A stretch of 64,000 nucleotides of DNA from an uncultured Erythrobacter sp. (GCA_947502815.1 CANNBH010000001.1:3010818-3074817); one strand, 5' to 3'. Shown: positions 25,823 to 37,004, counted from the stretch's first letter. The notes: generated from the sequence alone by a model not told the origin. Translations and numbers: made by a program.

Positions 25823-27004
25823 TTAAAAGACTTCGAAAAGTCCCGCTGCGCCCATGCCGCCGCCGACGCACATGGTCACGACCACATATTTCGCACCGCG
25901 GCGTTTGCCTTCGATCAAAGCGTGGCCGGTGCAGCGTGCGCCCGTCATGCCGTATGGGTGACCGATTGAGATCGAGCCGCCGTTGACGTTGAGGATGTCG
26001 TTATCGATGCCCAGTTTGTCGCGGCAGTACAGAACCTGTACAGCAAAAGCTTCGTTGAGTTCCCAAAGGCCGATATCGTCCATTTTCAGGCCGGTTTGCT
26101 TCAGCAATTTCGGGATCGCGAAAACGGGGCCAATGCCCATTTCATCAGGTTCCGTGCCTGCAACCGCCATGCCGACATAACGGCCCAGTGGCTGAAGACC
26201 CTTTTGCTCAGCCAGCTTGGCTTCCATCAGAACCGAAGCCGATGAACCATCGGAAAGCTGCGAAGCGTTGCCGGCGGTGATCACTTTGCCCGGGCCCATC
26301 ACAGGCTGCAGACCTTGCAAACCTTCGAGCGTGGTGGTCGGGCGGTTGCCTTCGTCCTTGGTCATGGTGTGCTCAACCTGGCTGACTTCGCCGGTTGCCT
26401 TGTCTTTCACCATCATGGTGGTGGTGACAGGGACGATCTCTGCGTCGAAGTGACCGGCTTCCTGACCGGCGGCTGTGCGCATTTGCGATTGCAGAGCATA
26501 TTCGTCCTGCGCTTCGCGGCTGATGCCATAACGCGCGGCAACCGTTTCGGCCGTGCCGAGCATGGGCATGTACACGTCTTTGTGCATTTCAATGAGCGAG
26601 CGATCAGGTGCCACGCGCATTTCAGGGGTCTGGACCATCGAAATCGAGTCCTGACCGCCGCCAACAACAACATCCATATTGTCGACGATAATCTGCTTTG
26701 CCGCTGTCGAGATCGCCATCAGGCCGCTTGAGCACTGACGATCAATCGTTTGCGCGCCAACCGAAACAGGGGCACCGCCGCGAAGCGCAACTTGGCGGGC
26801 AATGTTACCAGCCTGCGTGCCCTGCGTGAGGACCGCGCCCCATACAACATCGTCGATTTCAGCGGCGTCGATACCGGCGCGCTCTACGGCTGGGGCAAAA
26901 GATGCGGCACCAAGAGTGGCACCGGGTGTGGCGTTAAATCCGCCTTTGTATGCCCGGCCAATTGGCGTGCGGGCGGTGGATACGATGACTGCATCACGTG
27001 ACAT
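25823..27004 (-). CDS. Acetyl-CoA C-acyltransferase (thiolase)
   Basis: 393 residues with [11 protein letters not shown] (first catalytic Cys near residue 88), [27 protein letters not shown] and [14 protein letters not shown]. It could serve as the beta-oxidation FadA or as PhaA for PHB synthesis. The YGMTGARC variant of the GHPxGxTG motif differs from the 14037 thiolase (GHPIGATGGR), so the two are not close duplicates. It lies 82 bases downstream of a MaoC hydratase on the same strand, an association seen in fatty acid and PHB genes. Confidence 0.9.
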   Translation of the reverse strand: MSRDAVIVSTARTPIGRAYKGGFNATPGATLGAASFAPAVERAGIDAAEIDDVVWGAVLTQGTQAGNIARQVALRGGAPVSVGAQTIDRQCSSGLMAISTAAKQIIVDNMDVVVGGGQDSISMVQTPEMRVAPDRSLIEMHKDVYMPMLGTAETVAARYGISREAQDEYALQSQMRTAAGQEAGHFDAEIVPVTTTMMVKDKATGEVSQVEHTMTKDEGNRPTTTLEGLQGLQPVMGPGKVITAGNASQLSDGSSASVLMEAKLAEQKGLQPLGRYVGMAVAGTEPDEMGIGPVFAIPKLLKQTGLKMDDIGLWELNEAFAVQVLYCRDKLGIDNDILNVNGGSISIGHPYGMTGARCTGHALIEGKRRGAKYVVVTMCVGGGMGAAGLFEVF

Positions 27005-27086
27005 GAAAAGATCCTTTCAAGGGGTAATAAGGTCCGCCCCCGCTGTTGCAGGGCGGCAAGAATTGTGGATTGGACCGGCTAAGCGA

Positions 27087-27536
27087 TCAGACGAAGTAGA
27101 GCGTGATCCATTCGCAGATCAGCGCAGGCGTTTCTTCGCCTTCGATTTCCATCGTCACTTCGCAGGTTTGCTGCCATTGACCGGCGCGTTTTTCGATCAT
27201 TTCGGTGAGTTTCCAATGGCCGCGAATACGCTTGCCCGCGCGCACAGGGGCGAGGAAACGGCATTTGTTGCCGCCATAATTGACGCCCATTTTCACACCG
27301 TCGAGTTTGGGCGTGTTGCTGTTCGCGCCAAGGTACGGCATCATCGACAGCGTCATAAAGCCGTGCGCGATGGTTCCGCCAAATGGCGTCATTTTCGCGG
27401 CTTCTTCGTTGACGTGAATGAATTGGTGATCACCGGTCGCATCCGCGAACATGTTGATCTTTTCTTGGCTCATCTCGACCCATTCGCTGGTGCCGATATT
27501 TTCGCCGACCTTTGCGGCCAATTCTTGCGGAGTCAT
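27087..27536 (-). CDS. MaoC family (R)-specific enoyl-CoA hydratase
   Basis: 149-residue single hot-dog domain. The hydratase-2 motif is FADATGDHQFIHVNEEAAKMTPFGGTIAHGFMTLSM, with catalytic Asp and His near residues 34-39. ATG 27536 is preferred to the frame start at 27566. Members such as PhaJ feed (R)-3-hydroxyacyl-CoA to PHA synthase, while others are NodN-like; size fits both. Between it and the downstream thiolase a CCGCCC/GGGCGG stem-loop (27034-27056) could attenuate but lacks a T run. The upstream region carries a sequence related to the phaZ palindrome (27623-27631). Confidence 0.85.
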   Translation of the reverse strand: MTPQELAAKVGENIGTSEWVEMSQEKINMFADATGDHQFIHVNEEAAKMTPFGGTIAHGFMTLSMMPYLGANSNTPKLDGVKMGVNYGGNKCRFLAPVRAGKRIRGHWKLTEMIEKRAGQWQQTCEVTMEIEGEETPALICEWITLYFV

Positions 27537-27666
27537 AGGGCAATTCCTCTCAAAATACGCCCGCATTTCTCATTTAAGCGAGCATTGCTATCGAGGTGCT
27601 ACATGGCCCATCCTTTGGGCTAGTGCAATGCCGGCAACAGAGGGGCATCACTGCCGTTACGGCACG

Positions 27667-29088
27667 CTAGGTTGGGGCGGGGTCGGACCGCGCTTTTGCA
27701 ACCTCATGCCGCCGCTTTGCACGGTGTTGAGAGGGGGAAACGCCCTCTTGCACACGCCGTTTTGCGTTCTTTGCCAGTCGTTCTGATTCGAACGGTTTGA
27801 GATAGGAATTGAGCCCGATCTGCAAACCGATGATCATCAGCATCACCGGTTGGTATGCGATCCCTTGAAACAAGGCGCCAACCAGATAGATCAGGCTCGC
27901 CATTTGCAGCGCCGCGGCCATGGGCGAAATCCACGCCTCATCCTCGCCGCTTGCACCCTTCCAGCGGCGGTAAATCCTCTCCATTTGGATAACGCCCAAT
28001 CCATGCAGCATCAGCCACATGATCAAGCCCGGATAACCCTGCTCGCCAAGCACTTCGAAGATTGACGAATGGAATGCGCGCCCTTCGTCAACAACATCGC
28101 GATATTGGACGGTGACGGTGTTCCCGCTCTCTTCTTTGACCGGCATGACATAGGTGAAACTGTTGGCGCGGTAGGAATCAAAGCCACCGCCAGTCGGATT
28201 GCGACTGGCGTAATCGATCGTCCATGACCAAACAGCCAAACGGGTGGAGGCGCTTTCGTCGCCGCCGGGCTCTGTGATTGTAGCCATGCGTTCGTAATAG
28301 CTTGGCGGAAGGAAAGGCAGCGCGGTCAGGCCCAAAGCGCCTGCCGCCGCGACAAAGGCCAGACGCTTCTTGGTGTAACGCAGCAGCAAAATGCCCAGCG
28401 CCGCAATGCACAGCAATCCCGTTCGCGCCTCTGTGCCGACCGGGATCAGCAAGCTGGCAAAGACAAGGCCCAGCACAAAGGTGCTGACCATCCAATGCGG
28501 GCGGAAAATCGTGCCATAGCGGGTGAACCACGCGGCCATCGGGATCAGCGCGATGGCCACCGTGGCCAATGTCGAACTTTCGTAAATGCCGCTGTTGTCC
28601 TGAACAAAGAACTTGAGGTTGCCATAGCCGCCCCCGCCCAAGACGATTTTCAAGCCGGTCCCGATCACAATCGTGGCAATCGACAAGGTGAGAGTGAGCG
28701 CCAGCGCTTCGATCCGAGCGCGTGTCGTAATGGTCAGCGGCAGGAAGATCGCGAACAACAGCGCTTTCCAAACCCAATCCCACTTGGTCGCAGCCGATTC
28801 GGGAAACTCGGCGCTTTGCAACGTCCACCAACAATAGACGAGCAGCGCGAGCATCAAAAACTGGCGCAAGGTAAAGCTCGAGCCTTCTTTGCGATCAAGC
28901 AGCAGCCAACCGCCAAAGGCCGCCGCAAACGCGACCAGCGAGATCTGCAATTCGGTGATGATTGAGTAGCCGATCCGCTGCGGAGCCAGAATGTCGATAT
29001 AGACATACAGCAGCACCCACAGAAACGGACGGCGCAGCCCCAGCATCAAAACGAAGGCGATAAAAGCGATGAAGACGAGATCGAGCAT
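27667..29088 (-). CDS. O-antigen ligase-like protein, exosortase A-associated type
   Basis: 473 residues with 10 or more membrane spans and a large periplasmic loop, matching the 'putative O-glycosylation ligase, exosortase A system-associated' group in opening (MLDLVFIAFIAFVLMLGLRRPFLWVLLYVYIDILAPQR). The loop contains STRLAVWSWTIDYASRNPTGGGFDSYRAN and GRAFHSSIFEVLGEQGYPGL, with the conserved Arg/His of Wzy/WaaL ligases. It should transfer undecaprenyl-linked glycan. The C-terminal ~45 residues are basic and cytoplasmic. It starts on the stop of the small gene before it (TGATG), so they are coupled. Confidence 0.85.
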   Translation of the reverse strand: MLDLVFIAFIAFVLMLGLRRPFLWVLLYVYIDILAPQRIGYSIITELQISLVAFAAAFGGWLLLDRKEGSSFTLRQFLMLALLVYCWWTLQSAEFPESAATKWDWVWKALLFAIFLPLTITTRARIEALALTLTLSIATIVIGTGLKIVLGGGGYGNLKFFVQDNSGIYESSTLATVAIALIPMAAWFTRYGTIFRPHWMVSTFVLGLVFASLLIPVGTEARTGLLCIAALGILLLRYTKKRLAFVAAAGALGLTALPFLPPSYYERMATITEPGGDESASTRLAVWSWTIDYASRNPTGGGFDSYRANSFTYVMPVKEESGNTVTVQYRDVVDEGRAFHSSIFEVLGEQGYPGLIMWLMLHGLGVIQMERIYRRWKGASGEDEAWISPMAAALQMASLIYLVGALFQGIAYQPVMLMIIGLQIGLNSYLKPFESERLAKNAKRRVQEGVSPSQHRAKRRHEVAKARSDPAPT

Positions 29089-29312
29089 CAGCGCAGGCTC
29101 TCTTCTTCGGTCTGAGGGCCTGCGTCAGAATCCTGCACCTTTGACTGCCGCGATGCGCGGGCTGAATGGGTCGCGGCCATGCGCGCGGCCTCTGCCCCTT
29201 CTTTTGCGGCCTTGGCACGCGGATCGACATCCAAATCTTCTCTCATCACCAGACGCAACAATGCGACGGCGAGCAAGCCATGGCCCAAAGCAAGAGAAAA
29301 ATAGTCGATCAT
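29088..29312 (-). CDS. Small membrane protein coupled to the glycan ligase
   Basis: 74 residues from ATG 29312: a hydrophobic N-terminal segment (FSLALGHGLLAVALLRLVM) followed by a charged, Ala- and Glu-rich tail. The frame extends to 29357 but those residues (with two adjacent Cys) are less likely. Its stop overlaps the start of the ligase-like gene, implying co-translation. I recognise no family; it may be an accessory subunit or scaffold. Confidence 0.6.
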   Translation of the reverse strand: MIDYFSLALGHGLLAVALLRLVMREDLDVDPRAKAAKEGAEAARMAATHSARASRQSKVQDSDAGPQTEEESLR

Positions 29313-29378
29313 TACCCGCCGCGCATAGCAACACGCAGTTGACGCGGCGTTAAGCACAATGCGTTTAAAGGCCGGGTC

Positions 29379-30659
29379 ATGACACGCATTCTACATGTCC
29401 TTGACCATTCGTTGCCGCTGCACAGCGGCTACACCTTTCGCACCCGCGCCATTCTAAAGGCGCAAGAGGCGGCAGGCCTTGAGGTGCGCGGGATCACATC
29501 ACAGCGCCACAATGGCGAAGCGGGATGGACCGATTCGGACAGCTGCGATCTGCAAGAGACATTTGACGGGCTGACCTTTCACCGCACTCCGGGCACGCCT
29601 AAAGGTCCACTGCTGGTGAGCGAGTTGAAGGAAATGGGCGCGCTGTCGGCATCGATCCAATCGCTTGCCAAAGACTGGCGGCCAGACATTATTCACGCCC
29701 ATTCGCCTGCCCTTAATGGCGGCGCAGCATGGCGCGCGTCGCAGGCGTTGGGCATTCCGCTGGTCTATGAAATTCGTGCCTTTTGGGAGGATGCCGCCGT
29801 TGGCAACCGCACTGGAACGCAAGGATCGGCCAAATACAGGCTCACACGCAGCCTAGAGACTCAAGTGGCGAACCGGGCCGATGCGCTTTTCACCATCTGT
29901 CAGGGCCTGCGCGATGATTTGATCGCACGGGGCATTTCGCCGGGTAAGATTGGGGTGATGCCCAACGGCGTTGACCTGACGTTGTTTGGAGAGCCGATCG
30001 CGCGCGATGATACCTTAGCCGATCAATTGGGCATCCAGACGGATGCGCCGCTCATTGGCTATATCGGCAGTTTTTACGATTATGAGGGCGTCGACGATCT
30101 TATCGCTGCCATGCCGCATCTGCGCAAAACCCAACCGGGCGCGCGGTTGTTGCTGGTGGGCGCAGGCGAAATGGACGCCGAATGGCGCGCCGCAGCAGCC
30201 GCATTGCCCGAACCAGAGGCTGTGATTTTCACGGGCCGCGTTCCGCATGATCAGGTGGAACGGTATTATTCGCTAATCGACGTGCTGGCTTACCCACGCA
30301 AACATTCGCGCCTTACCGATCTGGTCACCCCGCTCAAGCCGCTCGAAGCGATGGCGCAGCAACGCCTTGTGGCAGCCTCTAATGTTGGTGGGCACCGCGA
30401 ATTGATCACGGATGGCGAAACCGGTTTTCTTTTCCCGCCGGATAACCCTGAAAGCTGCGCCAAAGCGCTGTCGGATATGATGGATGCGCGGGGCGATTGG
30501 GACGCTATCCGCCGGCGCGGGGTGGAGCATGTGCGCACCCGGCACAATTGGGCGGCGAATGTTTCACGTTATCTCGATGTTTACCATCTCTTGCTAACCA
30601 ATCTTAGGCACGATCACCGGGAACCCTCGGAATCGCGCCAACAGGGTTTGCGAGCCTAA
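29379..30659 (+). CDS. Glycosyltransferase, exosortase A-associated (GT4-type)
   Basis: 426-residue GT-B enzyme. The N-terminal half opens MTRILHVLDHSLPLHSGYTFRTRAIL, characteristic of the PEP-CTERM/exosortase-associated GT4 group. The C-terminal half carries IGYIGSFYDYEGVDDLI and, in the donor-binding region, KPLEAMAQQRLVAASNVGGHRELI with the EX7E-like motif. It probably adds a sugar to an undecaprenyl-linked exopolysaccharide precursor. Divergent from the ligase gene; the two start sites are about 65 bases apart and likely share a control region. Confidence 0.87.
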   Translation: MTRILHVLDHSLPLHSGYTFRTRAILKAQEAAGLEVRGITSQRHNGEAGWTDSDSCDLQETFDGLTFHRTPGTPKGPLLVSELKEMGALSASIQSLAKDWRPDIIHAHSPALNGGAAWRASQALGIPLVYEIRAFWEDAAVGNRTGTQGSAKYRLTRSLETQVANRADALFTICQGLRDDLIARGISPGKIGVMPNGVDLTLFGEPIARDDTLADQLGIQTDAPLIGYIGSFYDYEGVDDLIAAMPHLRKTQPGARLLLVGAGEMDAEWRAAAAALPEPEAVIFTGRVPHDQVERYYSLIDVLAYPRKHSRLTDLVTPLKPLEAMAQQRLVAASNVGGHRELITDGETGFLFPPDNPESCAKALSDMMDARGDWDAIRRRGVEHVRTRHNWAANVSRYLDVYHLLLTNLRHDHREPSESRQQGLRA

Positions 30660-30710
30660 GGAGACACCTCTCCCTTGGCTCACCACATATAAAAGCGGGC
30701 AAAGGGCGAC

Positions 30711-32081
30711 ATGCGTCTCAGAAAACACTTCGAAGAACAGGCGCAAAAGCGCAGCACTCACCGGGTTCGCGAGAAAGCTCCAACAAGCTCGATCGCAAAC
30801 CATCGCACCTTTGTGCCGGTGATCACCGCTTGGGGCGCGGCTTTGCTTGGCCTCGCTGTGTTGGTTCTGCCTGCTTCCATGATTGCCCGGCTCGGCACAT
30901 TAAGCGGTCTGAGCGCGCTGGGCGGAGCCACCAAATTCATTTTTGCCGCCATCGCCGCCTTGCTGGGCGCGGGTCTGGCCTATATCGTCGCCGCCGCCCT
31001 TCGAGAACGCGTTGGCCGCAACGAAGAACGAGTCGCCGTTGTTTCCGCCGTATCATCCCGCCGCATGCGGCCGATTGATCCCGTGGTCGAATTGGGCAGC
31101 GACAGCCTAGATGCGCCTCTGGAAAACATTCCCTTTGGCGCAGAAGAAGAAGACGGCGAATTTGAAGAATTGCTCGAAGAAGCAACCGAACGCGCCAGCG
31201 CCAGCGATCAGCCAACCTTGGGCGAATTGTCCCAGCGCGGCTATGACATCGAAGAGCCAAAGGATTGCAGCGCCGCCGAAGAAGAACGCGCTGAAAAGCC
31301 AAGCTTTACCCGCAGCCAGTTCAAATCCGCTTTGATCGAAACATGCGAAGGGGCGACGTGTGAAGCGGCTCCGTCTTTGACGCCAATGACAGCGAAGGCT
31401 GAGCCGGCTGCAGAGGATGCGCCCGTGCAGGGCTCACAACCACCATCTCCGGAACAACAGGCTCCAACCGGGTCTGCCGCTACACCGTTGGCGACAAAGA
31501 AGCCGATTGGCAGCGCGCAATCCAATGGTTCGTGGAGCCTGACGCAATATCAGCCCGTTCCAAAGCCCGAATCCGATCCGGCACCTGTGCCTGCGCCTGT
31601 GCCTGCGTCTGAACCCGAAAAGCCGCGCGCGCTCGATCTGGGCCAATTTGCAGAATTGCCAGGCCGCAATGGGGTTTGGGTCGAAGAAGAAGCGGCCCCG
31701 CCAACGCCAACACCAGCCATGAAATCAGTGCCCAATCAGGTGCCTCCCGCCAGCGCGCTTGAAAAACTGCGCCAAAAACCAACCGAAGAATTGAGCATTG
31801 TTGAAATGGTCGAACGCTTCGCTGGGGCTCTTCACGATCACCAACGGGCACAGCAAAAGGCAGATCGCAGCGGACGCATGCCGCAATCCGGACCCGGTCG
31901 CGATGCCGCTCTGGCAGAGGCTCTCAAGGCCTTGACGCTGTTTACAGAGCGCGGGTTCGATCAAGCGCCCACCGCCCCTGAAGCGGCCAACAGCAACGCT
32001 GATCTGTCCCATCTGGGCCAAACAGAGCGCGAATTGCGCGACGCTCTGGTCAAATTACAGAACTTGCGCGGAGCGGCCTAA
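30711..32081 (+). CDS. Unknown protein with two membrane segments and a long disordered tail
   Basis: 456 residues. Two hydrophobic segments (about residues 36-57 and 72-96) are followed by an arginine-rich stretch, then ~330 residues of acidic, Pro/Ala-rich, low-complexity sequence including a PVPAPVPA run. A short helical C-terminus ends GQTERELRDALVKLQNLRG. Two cysteines occur close together in ETCEGATCEAAP. No family is recognised. It follows the exosortase-associated glycosyltransferase by 51 bases on the same strand, so a link to exopolysaccharide export or anchoring is possible but unproven. Confidence 0.65.
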   Translation: MRLRKHFEEQAQKRSTHRVREKAPTSSIANHRTFVPVITAWGAALLGLAVLVLPASMIARLGTLSGLSALGGATKFIFAAIAALLGAGLAYIVAAALRERVGRNEERVAVVSAVSSRRMRPIDPVVELGSDSLDAPLENIPFGAEEEDGEFEELLEEATERASASDQPTLGELSQRGYDIEEPKDCSAAEEERAEKPSFTRSQFKSALIETCEGATCEAAPSLTPMTAKAEPAAEDAPVQGSQPPSPEQQAPTGSAATPLATKKPIGSAQSNGSWSLTQYQPVPKPESDPAPVPAPVPASEPEKPRALDLGQFAELPGRNGVWVEEEAAPPTPTPAMKSVPNQVPPASALEKLRQKPTEELSIVEMVERFAGALHDHQRAQQKADRSGRMPQSGPGRDAALAEALKALTLFTERGFDQAPTAPEAANSNADLSHLGQTERELRDALVKLQNLRGAA

Positions 32082-32340
32082 GTTGGCGCAATTTGGCGCT
32101 AAATGCGTCGCGATTGGCCGCTTCGCGCAATCAAACTAAAGGCAAACTTTCCAAATGCGTAATTTTGCTGCGCTGTTCGCGGTTGCAAAATCGCGTTTGC
32201 GTCGGCAATAGGGTGGCGAAACGAAGTGCAGCCCGGTCCATTGGCATCCAATAGAATCGGAGCGCTCGCCATTCACGCCGCTGCTGCGAACCGGATACCG
32301 GTCTCGCCGCAAGGGCATCTGACAGAACGGAAAGCCAACC

Positions 32341-35300
32341 ATGGGATACCCAAATTCCCAGGGTCTCTATGACCCCGCCAATGAACATGACGCCTGCGGA
32401 GTGGGCATGGTCGCCCATATTAAGGGCGAACGCAGCCATAGGATTGTGGAGCAATCGTTAGAGATTCTGGCGAAACTCGACCATCGCGGCGCGGTGGGCG
32501 CTGACCCACTCTTGGGTGATGGCGCAGGCTTGTTGATGCAGATCCCTGATGCACTGATTCGGCGCTGGGCGCAGGAAAACGGCCATGATCTGCCGCAGCC
32601 GGGCGAATATGCGGTGGCAATGTGCTTTATGCCGCAAGACGACGCCGCGCGCGCCTTTGTAGCGGATCGATTCGCACAATTTTCCGAAAAAGAAGGGCAA
32701 ACCCTGATCGGTTGGCGCGATGTGCCCACCTCTCAGGAGGGGTTAGGCGATGCAGTGATCGCCTCCATGCCGGTGATTCAACAGGCAATCATCATCCGCG
32801 GCGAAGGCTGCGCCGATCAAGATGCATTTGAACGCAAATTGCTCGCGATCCGTAAACAAACGCTCAACCCGCTCGCCCAATTGGCTGTGAAACACGACCT
32901 GCCAACGGTCGTGGACACCTATATGGCCAGCATTTCGACCCGCACCATCGTTTACAAAGGGCTGCTGCTCGCGACGCAAGTGCAGAGCTTTTATAACGAT
33001 CTGCGCGATCCCGAATGCGTCAGCGCCTTTGGCCTGGTGCACCAACGGTTCTCGACCAACACCTTCCCCAGCTGGCGGCTGGCTCACCCATTCCGCTTCA
33101 TCGCGCACAATGGCGAAATCAACACGGTTCGCGGCAATGTGAACTGGATGAATGCCCGTCGCCGCACGATGGAAAGCGATCTGCTTGGACCCGATTTGGA
33201 CAAAATGTGGCCTATCATTCCGCATGGTCAATCGGACACGGCGTGCCTTGATAACGCGCTCGAATTGTTGCTGGCCGGCGGATACAGCCTTGCCCATGCG
33301 ATGATGATGTTGATGCCAGAAGCATGGGGCAGCAACGATCAGATGGACCCAGAACGCCGGGCGTTTTATGAATATCACGCCGCGTTGATGGAGCCATGGG
33401 ATGGCCCCGCCGCCGTATGCTTTACCGATGGCCGCCAAATTGGCGCGACATTGGACCGCAATGGCCTGCGCCCTGCCCGTTTCTGCGTCACCAAAGACGA
33501 TGTCGTATGCCTCGCCTCAGAAAGCGGCGTTTTGCCGTTTGCGGAAGAAGACATCACCCGCAAATGGCGCCTTCAACCGGGCAAAATGCTGCTGATCGAT
33601 CTGGAACAAGGCCGCATCATCGAAGACGCCGAATTGAAAGCCGATCTGGCTCAGGCGGAACCCTATGCCAAATGGCTCGAAGACGCGCAGTTCAAGCTCG
33701 ACGATATTCGCGAGATTGAACCTGAGCTTTCCGAAGTGTCAGAGCATTCGACCACTCTGCTGCAACGCCAGCAAGCCTTTGGTTACACACAAGAAGACGT
33801 CTCGCGGTTCTTGGAGCCAATGGCGGTGAAGGGCGACGACCCAATCGGGTCGATGGGCACGGACACGCCGATTGCGGTCCTGTCTGACAAAGCGCGCCTG
33901 CTCTACGATTACTTCAAGCAAAACTTTGCGCAGGTCACCAACCCGCCGATTGATCCAATCCGCGAAGAATTGGTTATGAGCTTGCTGTCGATGATCGGTC
34001 CTCGGCCCAACCTGCTTGGCCATGATGCGGGCACGCACAAACGGCTTGAAGTTGAACAACCAATCCTCACCAATGAGGACCTTGCCAAAATCCGGTCCGT
34101 CGAAGCGGTTCTGGATGGCGCGTTCCGGTGCGAAACTATCGACATCACATGGGATGCATCGGCCGGGCCAGAAGGGCTGGAGCAGGCCTTGAAGGAAATG
34201 TGCTGGGCCGCGACAGAGGCGGTCCTTCAGGACCAAAACATCCTTGTCCTGTCCGACCGCGCTCAAGACGAAAACCGCATCGCCATGCCTGCTTTGTTGG
34301 CCACGGCTGCAGTGCATCATCATCTGGTGCGTCAGGGTTTGCGGATGCAAACCGGCCTCGTCATTGAAACCGGCGAAGCGCGCGAAGTGCACCATTTCTG
34401 CGTGCTGGCGGGCTACGGCGCGGAAGCCATCAACCCCTATGTCGCGTTTGAAACGCTCGAAGATATTCGCGCGCGCAAACACGCTGATATATCCGCCGAA
34501 CAGGTCGAGCAGAATTATATCAAAGCCATCGGCAAGGGCATCCGCAAGGTCATGTCCAAAATGGGCATCTCGACCTATCAATCCTATTGCGGCGCGCAGA
34601 TTTTTGACGCGGTTGGCCTTTCCACCGCCTTTGTTGAGAAATACTTCACCGGCACTGCGACCACTATCGAGGGCGCTGGCTTGGCCGAAGTGGCCGAAGA
34701 AAGCGTGCGCCGCCACGCGCAAGCTTACGGCGACAATCCGCTGTATAAGGGTATGCTCGATGTTGGCGGGATCTACCAATACCGCCTGCGCGGTGAAGAG
34801 CACGCGTGGACGCCCGAAAACGTTTCCCAATTGCAGCATGCCGTCCGCGCCAATGACGGCAAGGGCAACGCATCAAACTACGAAGAATTTGCCAAATCGG
34901 TGAACGAACAATCCGAACGCCTGCTGACCATTCGCGGGTTGATGGAATTCAAGATGGCCGACACCGCCATCCCGATCGACGAGGTCGAACCAGCCAGTGA
35001 AATCGTAAAGCGTTTCTCGACCGGTGCGATGAGCTTTGGCTCAATCAGTCATGAAGCCCATTCGACGCTGGCCGTGGCAATGAACCGTATTGGCGGGCGC
35101 TCCAACACGGGCGAAGGGGGCGAAGAACCGTTCCGCTTTTCTCCAATGGAAAACGGCGATTCCATGCGCAGCCGGATCAAGCAGGTCGCATCGGGCCGGT
35201 TCGGCGTGACGACCGAATATTTGGTCAATTCCGACGATATTCAAATCAAAATGGCGCAGGGCGCAAAGCCCGGTGAAGGCGGCCAGCTGCCCGGTCATAA

Positions 35301-36993
35301 AGTGGACAAGCGCATTGGCGCCGTCCGCCATTCGACGCCAGGCGTTGGCCTCATTTCACCGCCGCCGCACCACGACATCTATTCAATCGAAGACCTTGCT
35401 CAGCTGATTCACGACCTCAAAAACGTGAACACCGGCGCGCGGATTTCGGTGAAACTCGTGTCCGAAGTGGGCGTGGGCACAGTGGCCGCCGGCGTGTCAA
35501 AAGCGCGCGCGGACCACGTTACCATCTCTGGCTATGACGGCGGGACCGGCGCGTCTCCGCTGACCAGCCTGACGCATGCCGGTTCCCCATGGGAAATTGG
35601 CCTTGCCGAAACGCAGCAGACCCTGCTGCTTAACGATTTGCGCAGCCGGATTGCGGTGCAGGTCGACGGGGGTCTGCGCACGGGCCGCGATGTAGCCATC
35701 GGAGCATTGCTGGGCGCGGATGAGTTTGGTTTTGCCACTGCACCTTTGATCGCGGCGGGCTGTATCATGATGCGCAAGTGCCATCTCAACACCTGCCCCG
35801 TTGGCGTTGCCACGCAAGACCCCGTTTTGCGCGCGCGATTTACCGGTCAACCAGAGCATGTCGTGAACTATATGTTCTTCGTCGCCGAAGAATTGCGCGG
35901 GATCATGGCTGAAATGGGCTTCCGCACTGTTCAAGAAATGGTGGGCCGCGTGGACCGGCTCGACATGACCCGGATGCACCGCCACTGGAAAGCGCGCGGC
36001 ATTGATCTGGGACGTATCTTGCACCGGGTTGAGCTGGCCGATGATCGCGCTCTGCATCACACCGAGGAACAAGATCACGGCCTCGGTGCGGCGATGGACA
36101 ACGCTCTGATCGCCGATTGCAAAGACGCAGTCGCCGCCAAGAGCCCGGTTCAGGTCGATTATGAGGTGCGCAATGTGAACCGCACCGTCGGCGCCATGCT
36201 GTCGGGCGAAATTGCTAAGGCGCACGGCCACGAAGGCCTGCCCGTCGATACCATCCGGGTGAATTTGACCGGGGTTGCTGGGCAAAGTTTTGGCGCATGG
36301 CTCGCACATGGTGTGACGCTCGATCTGGTCGGCGATGCCAATGATTATGTCGGCAAAGGTCTGTCAGGCGGACGCCTGATCGTGCGTCCGCCCGAAACCG
36401 CTCCGCGCGTTGCAGGAGAAAACATCATCGTCGGCAACACGGTGCTGTATGGCGCAATTGCGGGTGAGGCCTATTTTGGCGGCGTCGCCGGTGAGCGTTT
36501 CGCCGTGCGCAATTCTGGCGCAATCGCAGTGGTCGAAGGCGCGGGCGATCACGCTTGCGAATATATGACCGGCGGCGTTGTTGTCGTCTTGGGCAAAACG
36601 GGCCGCAACTTTGCCGCCGGGATGAGCGGCGGGGTCGCCTATGTCTATGATCCCGATGGCCAATTTGCCTCGCTCGTCAATCATGCTCAGGTCGATCTGC
36701 TGCCAATCTCTGCCGAAGCCGATGCAGATGAGGGAACCGGACGCCCGCAACAGCGCGGAACCAGCGTGCGCGATTTCGGCATGGGCGACATGCTGCTTCA
36801 TGATGCGGAGCGGCTGCGCATCCTAATTGAACGGCACAAACTGCACACCGGCAGCTCGGTTGCAACGGAACTGTTGGCGGATTGGGACGCGGCGATTGGC
36901 CGCTTCGTCAAAGTGATGCCACGCGATTACAAACGCGCATTGGAAGCCATGCGGGCTGAGCGCGAAGAAGCCGCCTCGGTCGCGGCGGAATAA
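32341..36993 (+). CDS. gltB: Glutamate synthase, large (alpha) subunit
   Basis: Ferredoxin/NADPH-dependent GOGAT large chain, 1550 residues. Cys19 (in HDACGVGM) would be exposed as the N-terminal nucleophile after removal of an 18-residue propeptide, giving the class II glutamine amidotransferase domain. It is followed by the central domain, the FMN-binding synthase domain ([18 protein letters not shown]) and the 3Fe-4S cluster cysteines in [19 protein letters not shown] near residue 1141. The C-terminal beta-helix carries the repeated GG patterns ([16 protein letters not shown]). Length is normal. gltD starts 11 bases after the stop. Confidence 0.97.
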   Translation: MGYPNSQGLYDPANEHDACGVGMVAHIKGERSHRIVEQSLEILAKLDHRGAVGADPLLGDGAGLLMQIPDALIRRWAQENGHDLPQPGEYAVAMCFMPQDDAARAFVADRFAQFSEKEGQTLIGWRDVPTSQEGLGDAVIASMPVIQQAIIIRGEGCADQDAFERKLLAIRKQTLNPLAQLAVKHDLPTVVDTYMASISTRTIVYKGLLLATQVQSFYNDLRDPECVSAFGLVHQRFSTNTFPSWRLAHPFRFIAHNGEINTVRGNVNWMNARRRTMESDLLGPDLDKMWPIIPHGQSDTACLDNALELLLAGGYSLAHAMMMLMPEAWGSNDQMDPERRAFYEYHAALMEPWDGPAAVCFTDGRQIGATLDRNGLRPARFCVTKDDVVCLASESGVLPFAEEDITRKWRLQPGKMLLIDLEQGRIIEDAELKADLAQAEPYAKWLEDAQFKLDDIREIEPELSEVSEHSTTLLQRQQAFGYTQEDVSRFLEPMAVKGDDPIGSMGTDTPIAVLSDKARLLYDYFKQNFAQVTNPPIDPIREELVMSLLSMIGPRPNLLGHDAGTHKRLEVEQPILTNEDLAKIRSVEAVLDGAFRCETIDITWDASAGPEGLEQALKEMCWAATEAVLQDQNILVLSDRAQDENRIAMPALLATAAVHHHLVRQGLRMQTGLVIETGEAREVHHFCVLAGYGAEAINPYVAFETLEDIRARKHADISAEQVEQNYIKAIGKGIRKVMSKMGISTYQSYCGAQIFDAVGLSTAFVEKYFTGTATTIEGAGLAEVAEESVRRHAQAYGDNPLYKGMLDVGGIYQYRLRGEEHAWTPENVSQLQHAVRANDGKGNASNYEEFAKSVNEQSERLLTIRGLMEFKMADTAIPIDEVEPASEIVKRFSTGAMSFGSISHEAHSTLAVAMNRIGGRSNTGEGGEEPFRFSPMENGDSMRSRIKQVASGRFGVTTEYLVNSDDIQIKMAQGAKPGEGGQLPGHKVDKRIGAVRHSTPGVGLISPPPHHDIYSIEDLAQLIHDLKNVNTGARISVKLVSEVGVGTVAAGVSKARADHVTISGYDGGTGASPLTSLTHAGSPWEIGLAETQQTLLLNDLRSRIAVQVDGGLRTGRDVAIGALLGADEFGFATAPLIAAGCIMMRKCHLNTCPVGVATQDPVLRARFTGQPEHVVNYMFFVAEELRGIMAEMGFRTVQEMVGRVDRLDMTRMHRHWKARGIDLGRILHRVELADDRALHHTEEQDHGLGAAMDNALIADCKDAVAAKSPVQVDYEVRNVNRTVGAMLSGEIAKAHGHEGLPVDTIRVNLTGVAGQSFGAWLAHGVTLDLVGDANDYVGKGLSGGRLIVRPPETAPRVAGENIIVGNTVLYGAIAGEAYFGGVAGERFAVRNSGAIAVVEGAGDHACEYMTGGVVVVLGKTGRNFAAGMSGGVAYVYDPDGQFASLVNHAQVDLLPISAEADADEGTGRPQQRGTSVRDFGMGDMLLHDAERLRILIERHKLHTGSSVATELLADWDAAIGRFVKVMPRDYKRALEAMRAEREEAASVAAE

Positions 36994-37004
36994 GGGTCAA
37001 AACA

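Noticed and set aside
25823..27004. Thiolase as a recent duplicate of the one at 14037
   Set aside because: Several conserved loops differ ([11 protein letters not shown] versus GHPIGATGGR), and the lengths and N-termini are unlike each other.
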